A model generated the notes under the pieces. It was not told where the DNA came from and did no database searches. It saw nothing but the letters and a program-made list of their open reading frames with translations. Made by a program: the position numbers and the translations under genes. 64,000 nt of DNA from Siphonodentalium dalli. Taxonomy: Eukaryota; Mollusca; Scaphopoda; Gadilida; Siphonodentaliidae. This document shows positions 23,453 through 34,290 of this stretch, piece by piece. Location of the stretch: positions 58,302,025 through 58,366,024 of the forward strand of contig CP136068.1 in assembly GCA_032622095.1 (NCBI GenBank), given 5' to 3'. Every line of letters starts with the position of its first letter. Positions within the stretch are counted from its first letter, which is position 1.

Positions 23453-24837
23453 TCATGGGAATCTTTTTGTTCTCATGATATATGTCTGAACTGCATTAAA
23501 TATTTCTTTGTTTTCGCGAAGGCTAAGCTCCCTTGATCCCTGCAGTAGAGTGTTTTCAGATAGGGCAACATTGGGTAGGGAGTCATATAGTTCTCTTCTG
23601 GGCTCTTGATAAAGTGTACATTCAAAGAGATAGTGGTAAGTTGTCTCAAATTCCCCACATAGACAAAAGGGGAAATTTTTAACATGATTATCTGTCAGGT
23701 CTCCACTCAGGTGGCTACAGTTCAGTCTTAACCGGGTATGAAGGATGTGTGATTTACGGCATTTACTATGATAAAAATGGGCAGGTGGACGCACATTGTC
23801 ATTGTTGAGTTCCTTTTTGAATTCGTCGATTGTTCTGCTACCCTTTGTAGATTCCGGCAGTTTGTTCCATTCAGAAATTGCCGCTGGTAAGAACGAATCC
23901 ATATAATAGTCATGGCATGGTTTGTGTTTTCTACGACGTGAGGAGAGGAGTTCCCAGCCAGTTTCTGATAAAAGACGCGCGTTACTCGTACTGATGGTTG
24001 CACCTGTTACTATTCGGGCCATTTCATACTGAACCTTTTCAATGTCATCACTAAGATAATCAGGGCAGTTATCCCAAACAGGGGAGGCGTATTCCAATAT
24101 TGGTCGGATAAATGTATAATGTATTTTTTCAAGCGTTACTCTGCTTAGCCTGTATCTGTGCTTACGTACTAGATTTACTCGACTCCATGCTTTGTCAAGC
24201 ATAGATCTGATATGGATACCCCATGAGCCTGTGTTGTCGAAAGTGAGCCTCAGATGTTTATGGCTGTCAACCTCAACAAATGTCGCGGTTCCCATGGTCA
24301 AGTGTGGATGATATACTGGCGTTTCTTTCCTGGAGATTAAGAGAGCTTCCGTTTTCAGGGGATTGAATTTTACAAGCCATTCTGATGCCCAACACATGAG
24401 AGTTTCGAGTTCATCGTTGAATAGTTTTGCGGCCATAGTGGGGTCTTCGATAGTAAGAAATAGAGAGGTGTCATCAGCAAATAGACGAATGTTGCACCGT
24501 ATATTTTCGGTTATATCATTAATATAAATTAAAAACAGAAGTGGGCCTAATACCGACCCTTGTGGGACACCGGCTGTTACATCTTGCATTTCTGAGTGTG
24601 TGCCGTCAATGACAACTTGTTGTTGTCTGCATTCAAGGTACGATTTCATTAAGTTATACAAGTTTCCTCTTATACCAATTTTTGTCAGTTTGTTCAAGAG
24701 GCCACGGTGCCAGACCTTATCGAATGCTTTACTTATGTCGCAGAATATACACCGGACCTCTTTTCCGTCATCTAGTGATCGACATATATTGTCATATATT
24801 TCAGTAAGTTGGAAAACTGTTGAGTCGGTGTTATTAT

Positions 24838-24838
<1 letters not shown>
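23453..24838 (-). pseudogene. LINE ORF2 reverse transcriptase, 5'-truncated, with internal deletion
   Basis: Open from 24,838 to the stop at 23,453, about 460 codons with no stop. In order: CIFCDISKAFDKVWHRGL (motif A, catalytic Asp), GVPQGSVLGPLLFLIYINDI (motif B), RLFADDTSLF (motif C, FADD). Then comes an IRPILEYASPVWD region, typical of Jockey/CR1-clade proteins, and a C-terminal Cys/His cluster (FCLCGEFETTYHYLFEC). The endonuclease and first RT motifs are missing, because the frame runs straight into the poly-C tract at 24,839. RRRKHKPCHDYYMDSFLPAA also looks like a join: the ~50 residues normally between the RRRxHK segment and the FFPSTIxEWN-like segment are gone, in frame. It copied element RNA at the target site; this copy is dead. 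Confidence 0.85.

Positions 24839-24893
<55 letters not shown>
24839..24893 (+). repeat. 55-nt poly-C tract
   Basis: 55 uninterrupted C residues (poly-G on the minus strand) exactly at the broken end of the LINE. On the other side GCAACGAAGTTAGGGGGGGT begins a different repeat. The length is likely to vary between individuals and between assemblies. Confidence 0.9.
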
Positions 24894-24894
<1 letters not shown>

Positions 24895-25463
24895 CAACGA
24901 AGTTAGGGGGGGTATACTGGAGTCAGCTCGTCCGTCTGTGGACACAAATCTGTCCGGAGTTTTTCTCCGGAGTTTTTTTATTAATTTCTGTGAAACTTGG
25001 CACAGACATCAATCACCATGGGAACCTGTGCACCTGCGATTATGATGTCTGTCGGACTTTTTTTGGTGGAGTTATCCCCACTTTTTCGACTTAGAAATTT
25101 TTTGCAACATGTATACTTTTGTACGAGCTTTTATTCCTACATTTTTCAGTCAATGTTTTTTAATCTTGGCACTGATATTTAGTACCATGGGAACCTGTGC
25201 ACCTGCGATTATGACATCTGTCCGACATTTTTCGTATGGAGTTATTCCCCTATTTCGAATTTTTTCGCAACATGCATAATTTTGTCCAAGCATTTATTTC
25301 TACGTTTTTCGGTCAGTAGGTTTAAGATTAGGGTTATGGTTGTACACCTGCAATGGGAACTGTTATTTTATTATTTTAACTAAATGTTTACTGACATGTG
25401 AAACATCTTAGTATTTTAAAAACAGGGGGGTACCCATAGTCCCATTGGGACAGTCACACCTCT
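24894..25463 (+). repeat. Interspersed repeat with G-tract ends
   Basis: Starts near AGGGGGGGTATACTGGAGTC. It contains two diverged copies of a ~180-bp clause (CATGGGAACCTGTGCACCTG, at about 25,016 and 25,188, followed by a GTCTGTCGGAC or TCTGTCCGACA phrase). It ends near GTCCCATTGGGACAGTCACA. The same end phrase (TAGTCCCATTGGGACACTC) occurs at 37,926. Non-coding. Confidence 0.6.
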
Positions 25464-27030
25464 AGTTGCATTTGGTTAAGCAGATTTATGTGATTATAAT
25501 TATATAGAATTTTAGTTTCATTGTTTGCATTGATGGCCCAGCCATTTCTGACTTTGAATTCTACTCAGCTTTTGTCATATGTACATAGAAGGTGTCAAGA
25601 AATCAGACATGGGGAAGTTAGATTTGAAGGAGCAGTTGTTTCTGACATTATGTAGTTAAGACAAAACTTTGACTATAAAGATAACTTTACATTCTGCCAG
25701 AGCATTGTTCAAATCTTGGATAAACTTTGTTTGCACAGTGTGGTGAAATATCTACATGGCAATCAAGAGATGTGATTATCAAACAAATGCCTGTAGAACA
25801 AAAAAATGAATTTCCGAAAACGATGTGTATTATAAACTGTACTGAGATTCAACTACAGAATCGTTGAAAGTACAAAGTCAAACTTATAGTGACTATAAAT
25901 CTATAATAGAAATTAGGGCAAAACATATTGTTATTATTCGATGCATGGATGCTCCAGGTAGTTGGTTAGAAGTACTATAATTTGTCATTGAGGTATAAAA
26001 TATGCCTCATTCACATTGTATATTGTTTAGATTTTTAACTCGAGTCAGTTGCACTTCAAATGAAAACCTCACAATTTTGTGTGCATACTCTGACAAATTT
26101 TAGTTTCATTACTAAAACTTAATTTGAATGTCCGTAAATTATTGAACCGGAGAATCGCATTGTCATTCGCTTTCAAAATACTTACACTGACATATCTTAA
26201 TTAACGCCTTACACAAACAAACTGTCAACCGACTTTGAACTACATGTATACTATACACCGATGCTAGCCGATTCGATTCAAATTTGATTCGATATCGATA
26301 TTAGTTTCCCGATTCGATTTCGAATCTATTGGAAAGTGCCAATTCGCAGGCCCCTAGTTTTAAGTGAGACATGACATATTTCACCATTTTCATACATGTA
26401 CCAGCCACCATATTGGAAGTTATCTTGGGGTTAGTAGGCCATTTTGTAACCAAATGGCATGAAATTATTGTATATACCAATTATATCCTACATTCTTTTC
26501 TTTATGCCTTCTGAGAAAATGGCAAAATGCATTTTAGATTTTTTTTTTTTTTTAAACCCTAAAATTTATTTATAATTCGGGGTCAGGAGGAACATTATAT
26601 AATATTTTAATTTTAGTGTTCAAGTCTGTAGATCTAATCCTATATACTAAAAAAAAATTTCGGAGTGTATCAGCGGCTATTGAGTTGGTATATGACAGCT
26701 TGTCTCCTCTTAGATTTTGGGGGATGGTTGATTTTTCTGCAAATTATTTGATGTCATTCCGAAATCAATATTCACATATACTACCGATGGTCATCAATCC
26801 ATTCTCTGGTATCAAAATGGGATGTATATCTCTTCTTGAAATGTGTGAATATACTCTGTCAAGTATATTGGCTTTATTTAAAAGATGATCATTTTTTTCA
26901 TCCAGTTCCTCAAGAAAAGCAATCGGTGAGCAGTTATACTGACATATCCGTTAATACCAACATATGGATTCCAAAAGTTAACTGTTTATGCTAGCCAAAA
27001 ATGTAGGTCTCATAACTTTCCTCACCAGGC
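25464..27030. other. No gene found
   Basis: AT-rich DNA. The only pattern is a cluster of ATTCGAT/ATCGAAT motifs at about 26,265-26,330. The open frame at 26,616-26,888 shows no known domain. Confidence 0.4.
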
Positions 27031-27034
27031 TATG

Positions 27035-27420
27035 TACAATTTTAGCTCAACTTTACTTGTAAAAAAATATGGCATGACTAATCCTTTGGTCGGATCATCA
27101 TCATATTGCGGTCAGTCAGCAAAAAAACATGGCCATCTTGGATTTCAAAATTCAATTCAGACTACAGGCCGGAGTGGTCGTCTGATCATAACGAAATTTG
27201 TCGTGGATGTTAATATTGACATGTTGATGGGAACGCGTAATTTTGGGGTCATTCATCCATGTTTTACTCTTTGCATGACTAAATCCTTTGGCACGGGCTG
27301 CAGGTCGTACTTTTGTTTGGATCATTATGAAATTTGTCATAGCTGTTGACATTGACATGTAGATGGGAACGATTCATTTTGGGGTCATTCGCAAAAAAAC
27401 ATGGTCATGCTGTCTGGCGA
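27035..27420 (+). repeat. ~165-bp satellite, block 1
   Basis: Starts TTTTAGCTCAACTTTACTTG. The monomers contain GACATGTTGATGGGAACG-like and CATTTTGGGGTCATTC phrases, then either GGATTTCAAAATTCAATTC (type B) or TTGCATGACTAAATCCTTTG (type A). The same family forms the blocks at 28.3, 33.9, 36.9 and 62.4 kb. Confidence 0.75.
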
Positions 27421-28305
27421 AAAATGGCCTATGTCTGTTGCACTTTCGTATCTGACGGACAGAATGTCTGATGCAAAATATGCAAAATCTTCTTCCATTT
27501 TCTCTTAGTTGAAGTTTTTAATTTAATTCACCGAGTCATTAGCCTAATTAAGTGTGAAGATTTTGCTCACAAAATACATCAAACTTGAGTCAATGGGCAA
27601 TAAACATAGAAAAATAAATTTAACATCGCAAACTTAACGGACTACCTCTAAAATAGGGAACAATAAACATGTATAAAACAAAGTCTTACGGTCTACGTTT
27701 GAGCCCATATACATTTAGTGACTTAATTTGATATGTGAAGGGGTGTTGGTTAATACAATTTAAATGAGTTTGCACATCTGGGACAAGTAATTGTTTCATT
27801 CTATATTCTGTAGGGCGCCAGTAAAATGTTATTCTTTAAACATTATCTCGGCGTCAAAGACATTTTTCAAAGATGTATTATCACAGCATGTTGAACAAGT
27901 CTGCAAACAGTATGTCTGTCATTTGCAGAATGAGGTCCCCAGAGGGTGAATTTAATGACAGTGTCCAACAAAGCAGGCAAGCATCACCAAACTGCTATAA
28001 CTAGTCACCTTATTGATCGGCTGGATTCAGTACCTTCCCATATAATACGTAGACAGGCTTCACATATAAAGTAAGCAAAGTTTCAGCATTAAGGATCTAT
28101 ATATAGTTTAAAAAAAAAATTCCCTACGTACCTAAATTAAAGTTGGAAACAAACAAGCTTTGTTTTGGGCCTAATGCACTAATTGACAAATGACAAGTCC
28201 CAGATCATTGTATAAATTTGCAAGAGAGCTATAACTGAACTGTACTATAAGTGGGTCACATATTGACATTTTTCCATTTTATTTGAGATTTTATTCACTT
28301 TATTT
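27421..28305. other. No gene found
   Basis: AT-rich spacer between two satellite blocks. I see no coding content or clear repeat. Confidence 0.4.
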
Positions 28306-28867
28306 TTAGCTCAACTTTACTTGTAAAGTTTGAGCTATTGCCATGGCTTGGTATCTGTCGTCCGTGTGTGCTTGTATGTGTGTATGCATGTGTGGAGACG
28401 TCTGTCAACAATTTCCATTAGCTCAGGCTGCAGGTCGTACCTTTGGTCACAGCATTATGAAATTTGTCATGGCTGTTGACATTGACATATAGATGGGAAC
28501 TAGTCATTTTGGGGTCAATCACCAAAAAACATGGCCACAAATGGTCATTTTGGATTTCAAAATGCAATTCATTAGCATGGGCTACAGGCCGTACTGTTTG
28601 TCTGATCATCATGAAATTTGCCTTGAATGTTAACATTGACATGTAGATGGGAACTAGTCATTTTGGGGTCATTCGGCCATAAAACATGCCTGCTGTCAGC
28701 CATCTTGGATTATACTCTTTGCATGACTAAATCCTTTGGCACTGGCTACAAGTCATATCTTTGGTCTGATCATTATGAAATTTGTCATGGCTGTTGACTA
28801 TGACATGTAGATGGGAATGAGTAATTTTGGGGTCATTCGGCCATAAAACATGGCTGCCAGCAGCCAT
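28306..28867 (+). repeat. ~165-bp satellite, block 2 (split by the LTR element)
   Basis: Starts TTTTAGCTCAACTTTACTTG and contains about three monomers. It is cut at GCCAT (28,863-28,867), where the LTR retrotransposon begins. Sequence after 33,870 continues the same monomer (CTTGGATTTTACTCTTTGC). Confidence 0.8.
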
Positions 28868-29002
28868 TGTTAGAGGTATATTTGAAGGGACTTACGCATA
28901 AAACACTTTGTAATCATCGCCCATCATCGCCACCCTCGTTCACTGGAAGTGGACTCGATCGTGGTTCTGCCCGGTCTACTCCATATGATCCATAGTTCGA
29001 CA
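28868..29002 (-). repeat. 3' LTR (minus-strand sense) of the copia-order element
   Basis: 135 bp starting TGTTAGAGGTATATTTG and ending GTTCGACA on the plus strand. It shares CATAAAACACT, CTCGATC and CTCCATATGATCCATAGTT with the other LTR. Confidence 0.8.
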
Positions 29003-29032
29003 AACTCCCTCTTTTTTTTCCTTTTTTTTTCT
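29003..29032 (-). other. Polypurine tract
   Basis: The minus strand is purine-only (long A runs, GG, then GAGGGAG) immediately upstream of the 3' LTR, as expected of the plus-strand DNA primer site. Confidence 0.75.
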
Positions 29033-29262
29033 TAGTTCTTGACAAAATCCATATACAGAATATACACTTTCATATCACTTGCTTACATGTGATAGCAAAT
29101 TCCCGCTGTGGAAGATTGCAAGCAGCTGATTGCCAGATGCTCCTCGATTGGTCAAGCAATTTGCAAGCTGGTCACAAATGTGTTGATATTTTAAATATTT
29201 CAAGCTCCACCAGTTTAGCTTTCACACATTCTGATGCATTCATTTTGTCCTTGGGAACAATA
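29033..29262 (-). pseudogene. Fused ends of the deleted reverse transcriptase and RNase H
   Basis: Minus strand from 29,262: VPKDKMNASECVKAKLVELE resembles the linker just before the reverse transcriptase of this family. After about 60 bp it changes to DQLA.CLTNRGASGNQLL-like sequence, which resembles the last segment of copia RNase H (LADxLTKxGA). So about 2 kb coding for the polymerase has been removed, leaving both edges. Assignment rests on my memory of the family and needs an alignment. Confidence 0.5.
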
Positions 29263-30548
29263 CTCTCCCCTGCCTAATAATAGTGATGGCCAAATAATAG
29301 TGATGGTGCACATTTTCGGGTGTTATTAATAATAGTGATGGTGCCAAATAATAGTGATGGCGCACAATGATGGCATTTTACCATATTTCTACTATAAATG
29401 AAGCAGAATGTAGGCCTTAATTAATTTGGCATTGTTGGGCAAGTTCCCATGCATGCAAGTTGTTCTCATTGGCTCCTTTAATAATGACAGTAAGTAATTT
29501 GGTAACAGTACCAGTCTGAGTAAGGTAAAGTACTGTGGTGATTGTAGCCAGGTTGGGTGGAAGCAGGCACGGCTTTCTCAAATTAATTCAACCAGTTCTA
29601 TAATGCGAAAAACAAATATAGTGGGGAAACTTCTATTATTATTTATGATAAATAAAGTTCGGCATTTTGATCAGTGACAATGAGTAAAAGGTGGAACTTG
29701 CGGGAAATTAGTTGGCATATCGGTTGCATCATCCATCAATATTTCGCTCGAGATGTAAATTAGAGTTATCTTTCTTATGTCGCACATCGGCTATTTAAAA
29801 TCCGACATAAAACTTAAATCCGACATAAAACGTAAGTTGTGGTTAATAATGTGGAACTGTTGCCAAGTCATCGCATTCATAATTAAACTGTGCTTTGAAT
29901 ACACGGACATGTTATTGTATTGCTTTATTGCATAGATTTAAATACATGTTCCTGTGTACACACAGAAGCTACTGCGGTGTCGTAACTTTCCATTTATAGC
30001 CAAAACCAGTCACGCATGTGTGCACACGACTCACAGCTTCTGTGTCTTCATGATAGCGCATAATTGGGTCACGATAACAGTATTGTTTGGAGAAGTCGGC
30101 CACGTCAAGTTAAATTAGTTCATCAGTTGTCACTCAGATTAGTTTCACTGATTATTTTATAATATAAGCCTGGTGATGTGATTTTAGCATTAAGTCCCAT
30201 TTTGATAGTAGAAGTCGGTTCCGTCCCAACGATAATTAGTTGTCACTGTGTGATTATAAGCTTTGATGAGTTGTAATTAACTGCGATAATCCGTCTGTTT
30301 ATACACGGACATCATGATCTAGAGGCCTAAATCCTGTTAGGAATGAGATTCTCCCACATTCCTGTCAACTTGTCAAGTGCACTTCTATTTTTTTTAGTGA
30401 GCTGCACGTTTTTTCTAACTTTTTGACTGAAAATTCCGCGACTTTGCAAGAACTTTAAATAATCGTGATGGCGCCTAATAATCGTGATGCTGTCGTATTT
30501 TTCTTTAAATAAATAAACGTGACGTCACGTTTATTTGGCAGGAGAGAG
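29263..30548. mobile_element. TA-flanked DNA transposon, copy 1 (1,286 bp, non-autonomous)
   Basis: Inverted ends CTCTCCCCTGCC and GGCAGGAGAGAG (one mismatch) flanked by TA (29,261-29,262 and 30,549-30,550). It has four AATAATAGTGATGG motifs near the left end and two AATAATCGTGATG near the right. Just inside the right end is a perfect 26-bp palindrome centred on TGACGTCA (30,511-30,536). No transposase. TA duplication suggests the Tc1/mariner superfamily. It is nearly identical to 38,057-39,579 apart from a 237-bp block, so both moved recently. It sits inside the LTR element and is therefore younger than it. Confidence 0.85.
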
Positions 30549-30550
30549 TA

Positions 30551-32340
30551 GATAGAAATACTTCACCTTCTTTGGACTCACTAAAAACGTTCCAATCAAG
30601 AACTTCCAAGTTTACACTATTTTAAAAACCATTTTCTTCCTGAATATTATACCATAGTTTATTTGATCCTGTGGCTTTTCCATCTCTACTAAAGAATTAC
30701 AGCAGAAGTCCATTCATCATTGTTTCTTCCACGAAACCTTATTTTGTCACCTGACTTCAATTTCAAAATACCGGACTGATTATGCTTGTAATGTTTTGAG
30801 TCGGAGTTCCCGGTCATAAAATCCACACTGCTTCCACTCCCATTTTCTTCCATTTCTTTCCTGTCACCAATTACATGTAATTCATGTGATCCTGAATCAT
30901 TTGAATTCTCAACAGTTCTGTTTATGGGCGACACCTGCACATCATGTTCATCACTGTCTTTATTATCTTCACTATTTGCATTGTTCATATATTTGTTAGC
31001 TTTAATCAGTCTGTTAGGGGAAAATCTGACAAAATATCCCCCATGACGAACAAATAGCACTTTCTCATTATGAAAAACAACTTTTTCAGGGCCAAGCCAC
31101 TTCTCCTGTCCATCTCGTTTGTAGAAAACTCTATCGCCATTAACAAATGATTGCTCTGCCGCACGCACTTTATTTCTTAAAGCTCGACGAATCCTTTCAT
31201 CAGTTTCAGATTGAATAAATGCCCGACGTGCTGAGTGAAGTGCATTTAAATGTTTAGCAAATACTTCACTAGTAGTTATACCATCCATTACTGGTGGAGT
31301 GTCTGTCATAATATTCGGAACATTACTAGTTGATAGCTGCTGAATCCATTCCACATTTACAACAAATTACGAGCCATATTTGCCCAACATAACATTATAC
31401 AGTTATCGCATTGTTTCGACGTTGACACGAGGAATTGTCAACCCGAGGAAGTCAATATTCACCAAGGCCGTAGGCCGAGGTGAATATTGACTTCCAAGGG
31501 CTGACAATTCCTGGTGTCAACCAAGAAACAAGGCGATAATTGTTTTATTATATGAAACGCGCTTTCATTGGACAAGACGTTGTGACAATGAACGTCGCTG
31601 TGAAAACCTGATCTATTATCAGGTCTGATAATAAGTTATGTTAACCCCTGAAGTATCTGACGTCACTCAGAACTGTTATTAACCCGTTGTTTCATTAATG
31701 AGGTGAACATCGTTAGATATCTCAACTTTTTCGTTGGGTTTTAACATAAGAATTGGGGAAAGAAACTTATGATCATATAATAAAACATCATCACGTGTTT
31801 TGACATTATCTGCCTTTAGCTTGAGTAACATCAAGTCTGTTAAAGCATGTACTCTTTCATTTACATAACCCATTTCGGAAGGGACTTTTACCAGCATTGT
31901 CATGTAGTATGTAGTTCATAACTCCAAAAAATCCAATGTTTTATTAGCTTGTCTATTATTTCACTAGAAGTTTTCCTCTCCACAAATACCGACAATGTCA
32001 ATCTTGACCACATATCTATAATATGGAGAATCCATTTATTGTTCCATTTCTTTAGGTCAATTGCAACCTTCTCATTGAATTCATTTGCCATTGGAAGTGG
32101 TACCACCGGCCTTGGGGGAGTAGCAGCATACATTTTGCAAATGTCACATTTCTCATGGATTATTTTCAATAATCCTTCATACACTTCCTTCCATATACCA
32201 GCATCTTTTAAGAGGCACTCAAATGTCGTGTCATAGTGTGACCAAGTTGTCTGTGCAATTTGAGAAGAACATTATAGAGCTCTTTGTCATTTAAGTTCGT
32301 TAAGTCCACATCAAACACGTCGTTCATCATGTCTTACTCT
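30551..32340 (-). pseudogene. Integrase remnant of the copia-order element
   Basis: Minus strand in order. LLKLHRQLGH and CDICK form the HHCC zinc finger (about 32,290-32,130). The core starts VAIDLKKW and IIDMWSR in the frame 32,184-31,900. HDNAG is directly followed by SPFRNGLC, so ~40 residues of the core are lost. RDDVLL is separated from WANMARN by an insertion (about 31,387-31,785). The frame 31,354-30,689 then gives PNIMTDTPP, the ALHSARRAFIQSETDERIRRAL helix and a C-terminal DNA-binding-like fold (FVNGDRVFYKRDGQEKWLGP). Remnants of RDGKATGSNKLWYNI follow after a frameshift near 30,690. The integrase inserted the cDNA into the genome; this copy is inactive. Confidence 0.8.
31387..31785. 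mobile_element. Insertion with long palindrome inside integrase
   Basis: Interrupts the integrase reading between RDDVLL and WANMARN. The first ~155 bp (31,393-31,546) form an imperfect hairpin. GTTATCGCATTGTTTCGACG and GTTGACACGAGGAATTGTC pair with GACAATTCCTGGTGTCAAC and GAAACAAGGCGATAA, and the tip holds AAGTCAATATTCACC/GGTGAATATTGACTT. The edges were set by where the integrase sequence stops and resumes. I did not find a clear target duplication. Confidence 0.6.
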
Positions 32341-32579
32341 AAACTGATGCAATAATGTCCTGACGAAGTAACATTTAAAATTACCTCTTTTCTAAGTATA
32401 TTCGCACTCATCTGATATATCTAATTTAACATTTGCATGTTTCATGGCATCCTTGGATTACAATAGAGGATTGTCCGAATCCCCAACATCAGTTATAATG
32501 GTAACATTGTTACCCTTTAATGTTGCAGGTATAGAATATTCACCGCAAATTTGATTAGAATCACTCTTTCTTTACACAA

Positions 32580-33650
32580 GAACTTTCTTCTTGTCGCTGT
32601 CACTGAGAGAATCAATATATTTGTTGATCCAGTTTCCTCCACAAACTGGGCTAGTGCATGCACTATCATGAATGGCAATTCCCAGCTTTGGATCCAAGCT
32701 GTAAAATTTCCTGTTTGTTATTGGTGAACAAAACTACATGCTCTTTGAAAATATCTTCACTCTCCAACACATATACTTTTGAGGATCTTTCTTTTATATT
32801 TTCCCAGCTATCAGGACAATTTCTAAGCAAATGCCAATACGAACCACATGAAATGCATTTTAGAGGTTGTCCTTCTGGTCCTGTTGGGTTAATGCTGCGA
32901 CCCCTGTTACTGTTAGATGCTGCTCTATTATCACGAGGAAACCTTTGTGAAAATCTATTACTGCCTCTGTGAGAAAATATTTTTCATTGCGACCCCTGTT
33001 ACTGTTGGAAGTTGCTCTATATATATCACGAGGAAACCCTTGTGAAAATCTATTACTGCCTCTGCAAGAAAATCCTGCAGACCAATACACTGGCTTTTCA
33101 TCTGAAATAATTGTTGGTTCCAACTTTACTACAGCATTATTACCATTAGATGATTTAACAGAAGATCCAACAAATCTATCTCCCTTAAATTTCTTCAATG
33201 ATTTTTTTGCCTGCTCGTAGAGTGTTGGTTTTTCAGTATAGTCCGTACCTGTCATGGCCAACATTTTTTTCCTCATTTGTTATGTTAGCACATTGTAAAG
33301 GTTTGAAGGCCAATATTTCTGGAGTTAGTTTCAGTCCATTTTTGAGAATTTTAGTGTATTTCTGTCTTCCAATTCGTCCTTCCCAAGATTGATGTCAAGG
33401 AAATCTATCAATTTGTCAAGTCCATTTTCCTTTTTCAAATCAGTCACAGAAATTTCATCAAACACCTTTTCACAAATGCTTGAGTCATCATTACTAAGGT
33501 AATTTTAAAGCAATCGCAATAGTTTGTTTTTTCTTGTCTGGCTCTGTTATTTCTCTCCATGCCAAAAGTTCTGTTTTGAATCGCTCGGCGTTATCAAATT
33601 TGGAGGATTTATACGCATCGCCATTTTACCGCTTATTTCCGCAAATAACA
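32580..33650 (-). pseudogene. Gag and protease remnant of the copia-order element
   Basis: Minus strand from about 33,630. An AMRINPP-type Gag start is followed by several frame changes. Then comes the best open stretch, 33,276-32,860, with KPTLYEQAKKSLKKFKGD and an Arg/Gly/Ser-rich tail. A zinc knuckle CISCGSYWHLLRNC (CX2CX4HX4C, about 32,860-32,818) follows, then SWENIKERSSKVYVLE. After one more frameshift comes an aspartic-protease-like AIHDSACTSPVCG (about 32,680-32,645), with Asp-Ser-Ala as the candidate active site. Gag would package the element RNA and protease would mature the polyprotein. At least three frameshifts make it non-functional. Confidence 0.75.
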
Positions 33651-33718
33651 ACGAATGTGCTCGCCAATTTTATGCTGAAGTCAATGGCATGCCAAAGTTA
33701 ATTTAAATTAATTCTTCG

Positions 33719-33729
33719 CTCTGCTACCA
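33719..33729 (-). other. Primer binding site, initiator Met-tRNA
   Basis: Minus strand TGGTAGCAGAG, two bases inside the 5' LTR. It is complementary to the 3' end of metazoan initiator tRNA-Met (CTCTGCTACCA), the primer for minus-strand DNA synthesis. Confidence 0.8.
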
Positions 33730-33731
33730 TT

Positions 33732-33864
33732 TGTTAGAGGTATATTCGCAGAGACTTACGCATAAAACACTACGCCCCCTTGTTCACCGGTAGTTGACTC
33801 TCTCTCTACAGTCCACTCGATCTTGGTTCCACTGAGTCTACTCCATATGATCCATAGTTGGACA
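33732..33864 (-). repeat. 5' LTR (minus-strand sense) of the copia-order element
   Basis: 133 bp starting TGTTAGAGGTATATTCG and ending TTGGACA on the plus strand. It pairs with 28,868-29,002 and has clear divergence, including a 10-20-bp length difference near CTCTCTCTACAG. The divergence shows that insertion is not recent. Confidence 0.8.
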
Positions 33865-33869
33865 GCCAT

Positions 33870-34290
33870 CTTGGATTTTACTCTTTGCATGACTATTAAA
33901 ATCCTTTGGCACAGGCTAGAGGTTGTACCTTTGGTCGGATGATTATGAAATTGGTCATGGATGATAACATTGACATATAGATGGGAACGAGTCATTTTGG
34001 AGTCATTCAGCCAAAAAACATGGCGGCCGACAGCCATCTTGGACTTTATTCTTTGCATGACTAAATCCTTTGGCAAAAGCTACAGGTCGTAACTTTGGTC
34101 AGATCATCATGAAATATGTCATGGCTGTGACATTGACATTGTAGATGGGAACGAGTTATTTTGGGGTCATTCGACGAAAAACCTGGCCGCCAGCAGCCAT
34201 CTTGGATTTCAAAATTCAATCCATCAGCACTCGCCACAGGCCAGAGTGTTCGTCTGATCAACAAGATTTGTCGTGGATGTCAACATTATG
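33870..34290 (+). repeat. ~165-bp satellite, block 2 continued
   Basis: Resumes the monomer cut at 28,867. Two A-type monomers (TTGCATGACTAAATCCTTTG) and one B-type (TTCAAAATTCAATCCATCAG) follow. Confidence 0.8.

Larger units (their letters stand above)
28868..33864 (-). mobile_element. Copia-order LTR retrotransposon, degenerate, with nested insertions
   Basis: Full structure on the minus strand. Ends are TGTTAGAGG and GTTGGACA (TG/CA), with a 5-bp target duplication GCCAT at 28,863-28,867 and 33,865-33,869. The short LTRs are 28,868-29,002 and 33,732-33,864. A primer binding site TGGTAGCAGAG (plus 33,719-33,729) matches the 3' end of animal initiator Met-tRNA. A polypurine tract lies next to the 3' LTR. 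Gene order gag - protease - integrase - (reverse transcriptase) is that of copia. Most of reverse transcriptase and RNase H is deleted. A TA-flanked transposon sits at 29,263-30,548 and another insertion at about 31,387-31,785. The element cannot be autonomous. Confidence 0.85.

Noticed and set aside
24600-25094. 164-codon frame with a polyproline run
   Set aside because: The prolines are the poly-C homopolymer; the frame is antisense to the LINE on one side and a non-coding repeat on the other.
26265-26335. ATTCGAT-rich cluster as a regulatory site
   Set aside because: Looks like the worn subterminal region of a transposon; no second end or function can be shown.
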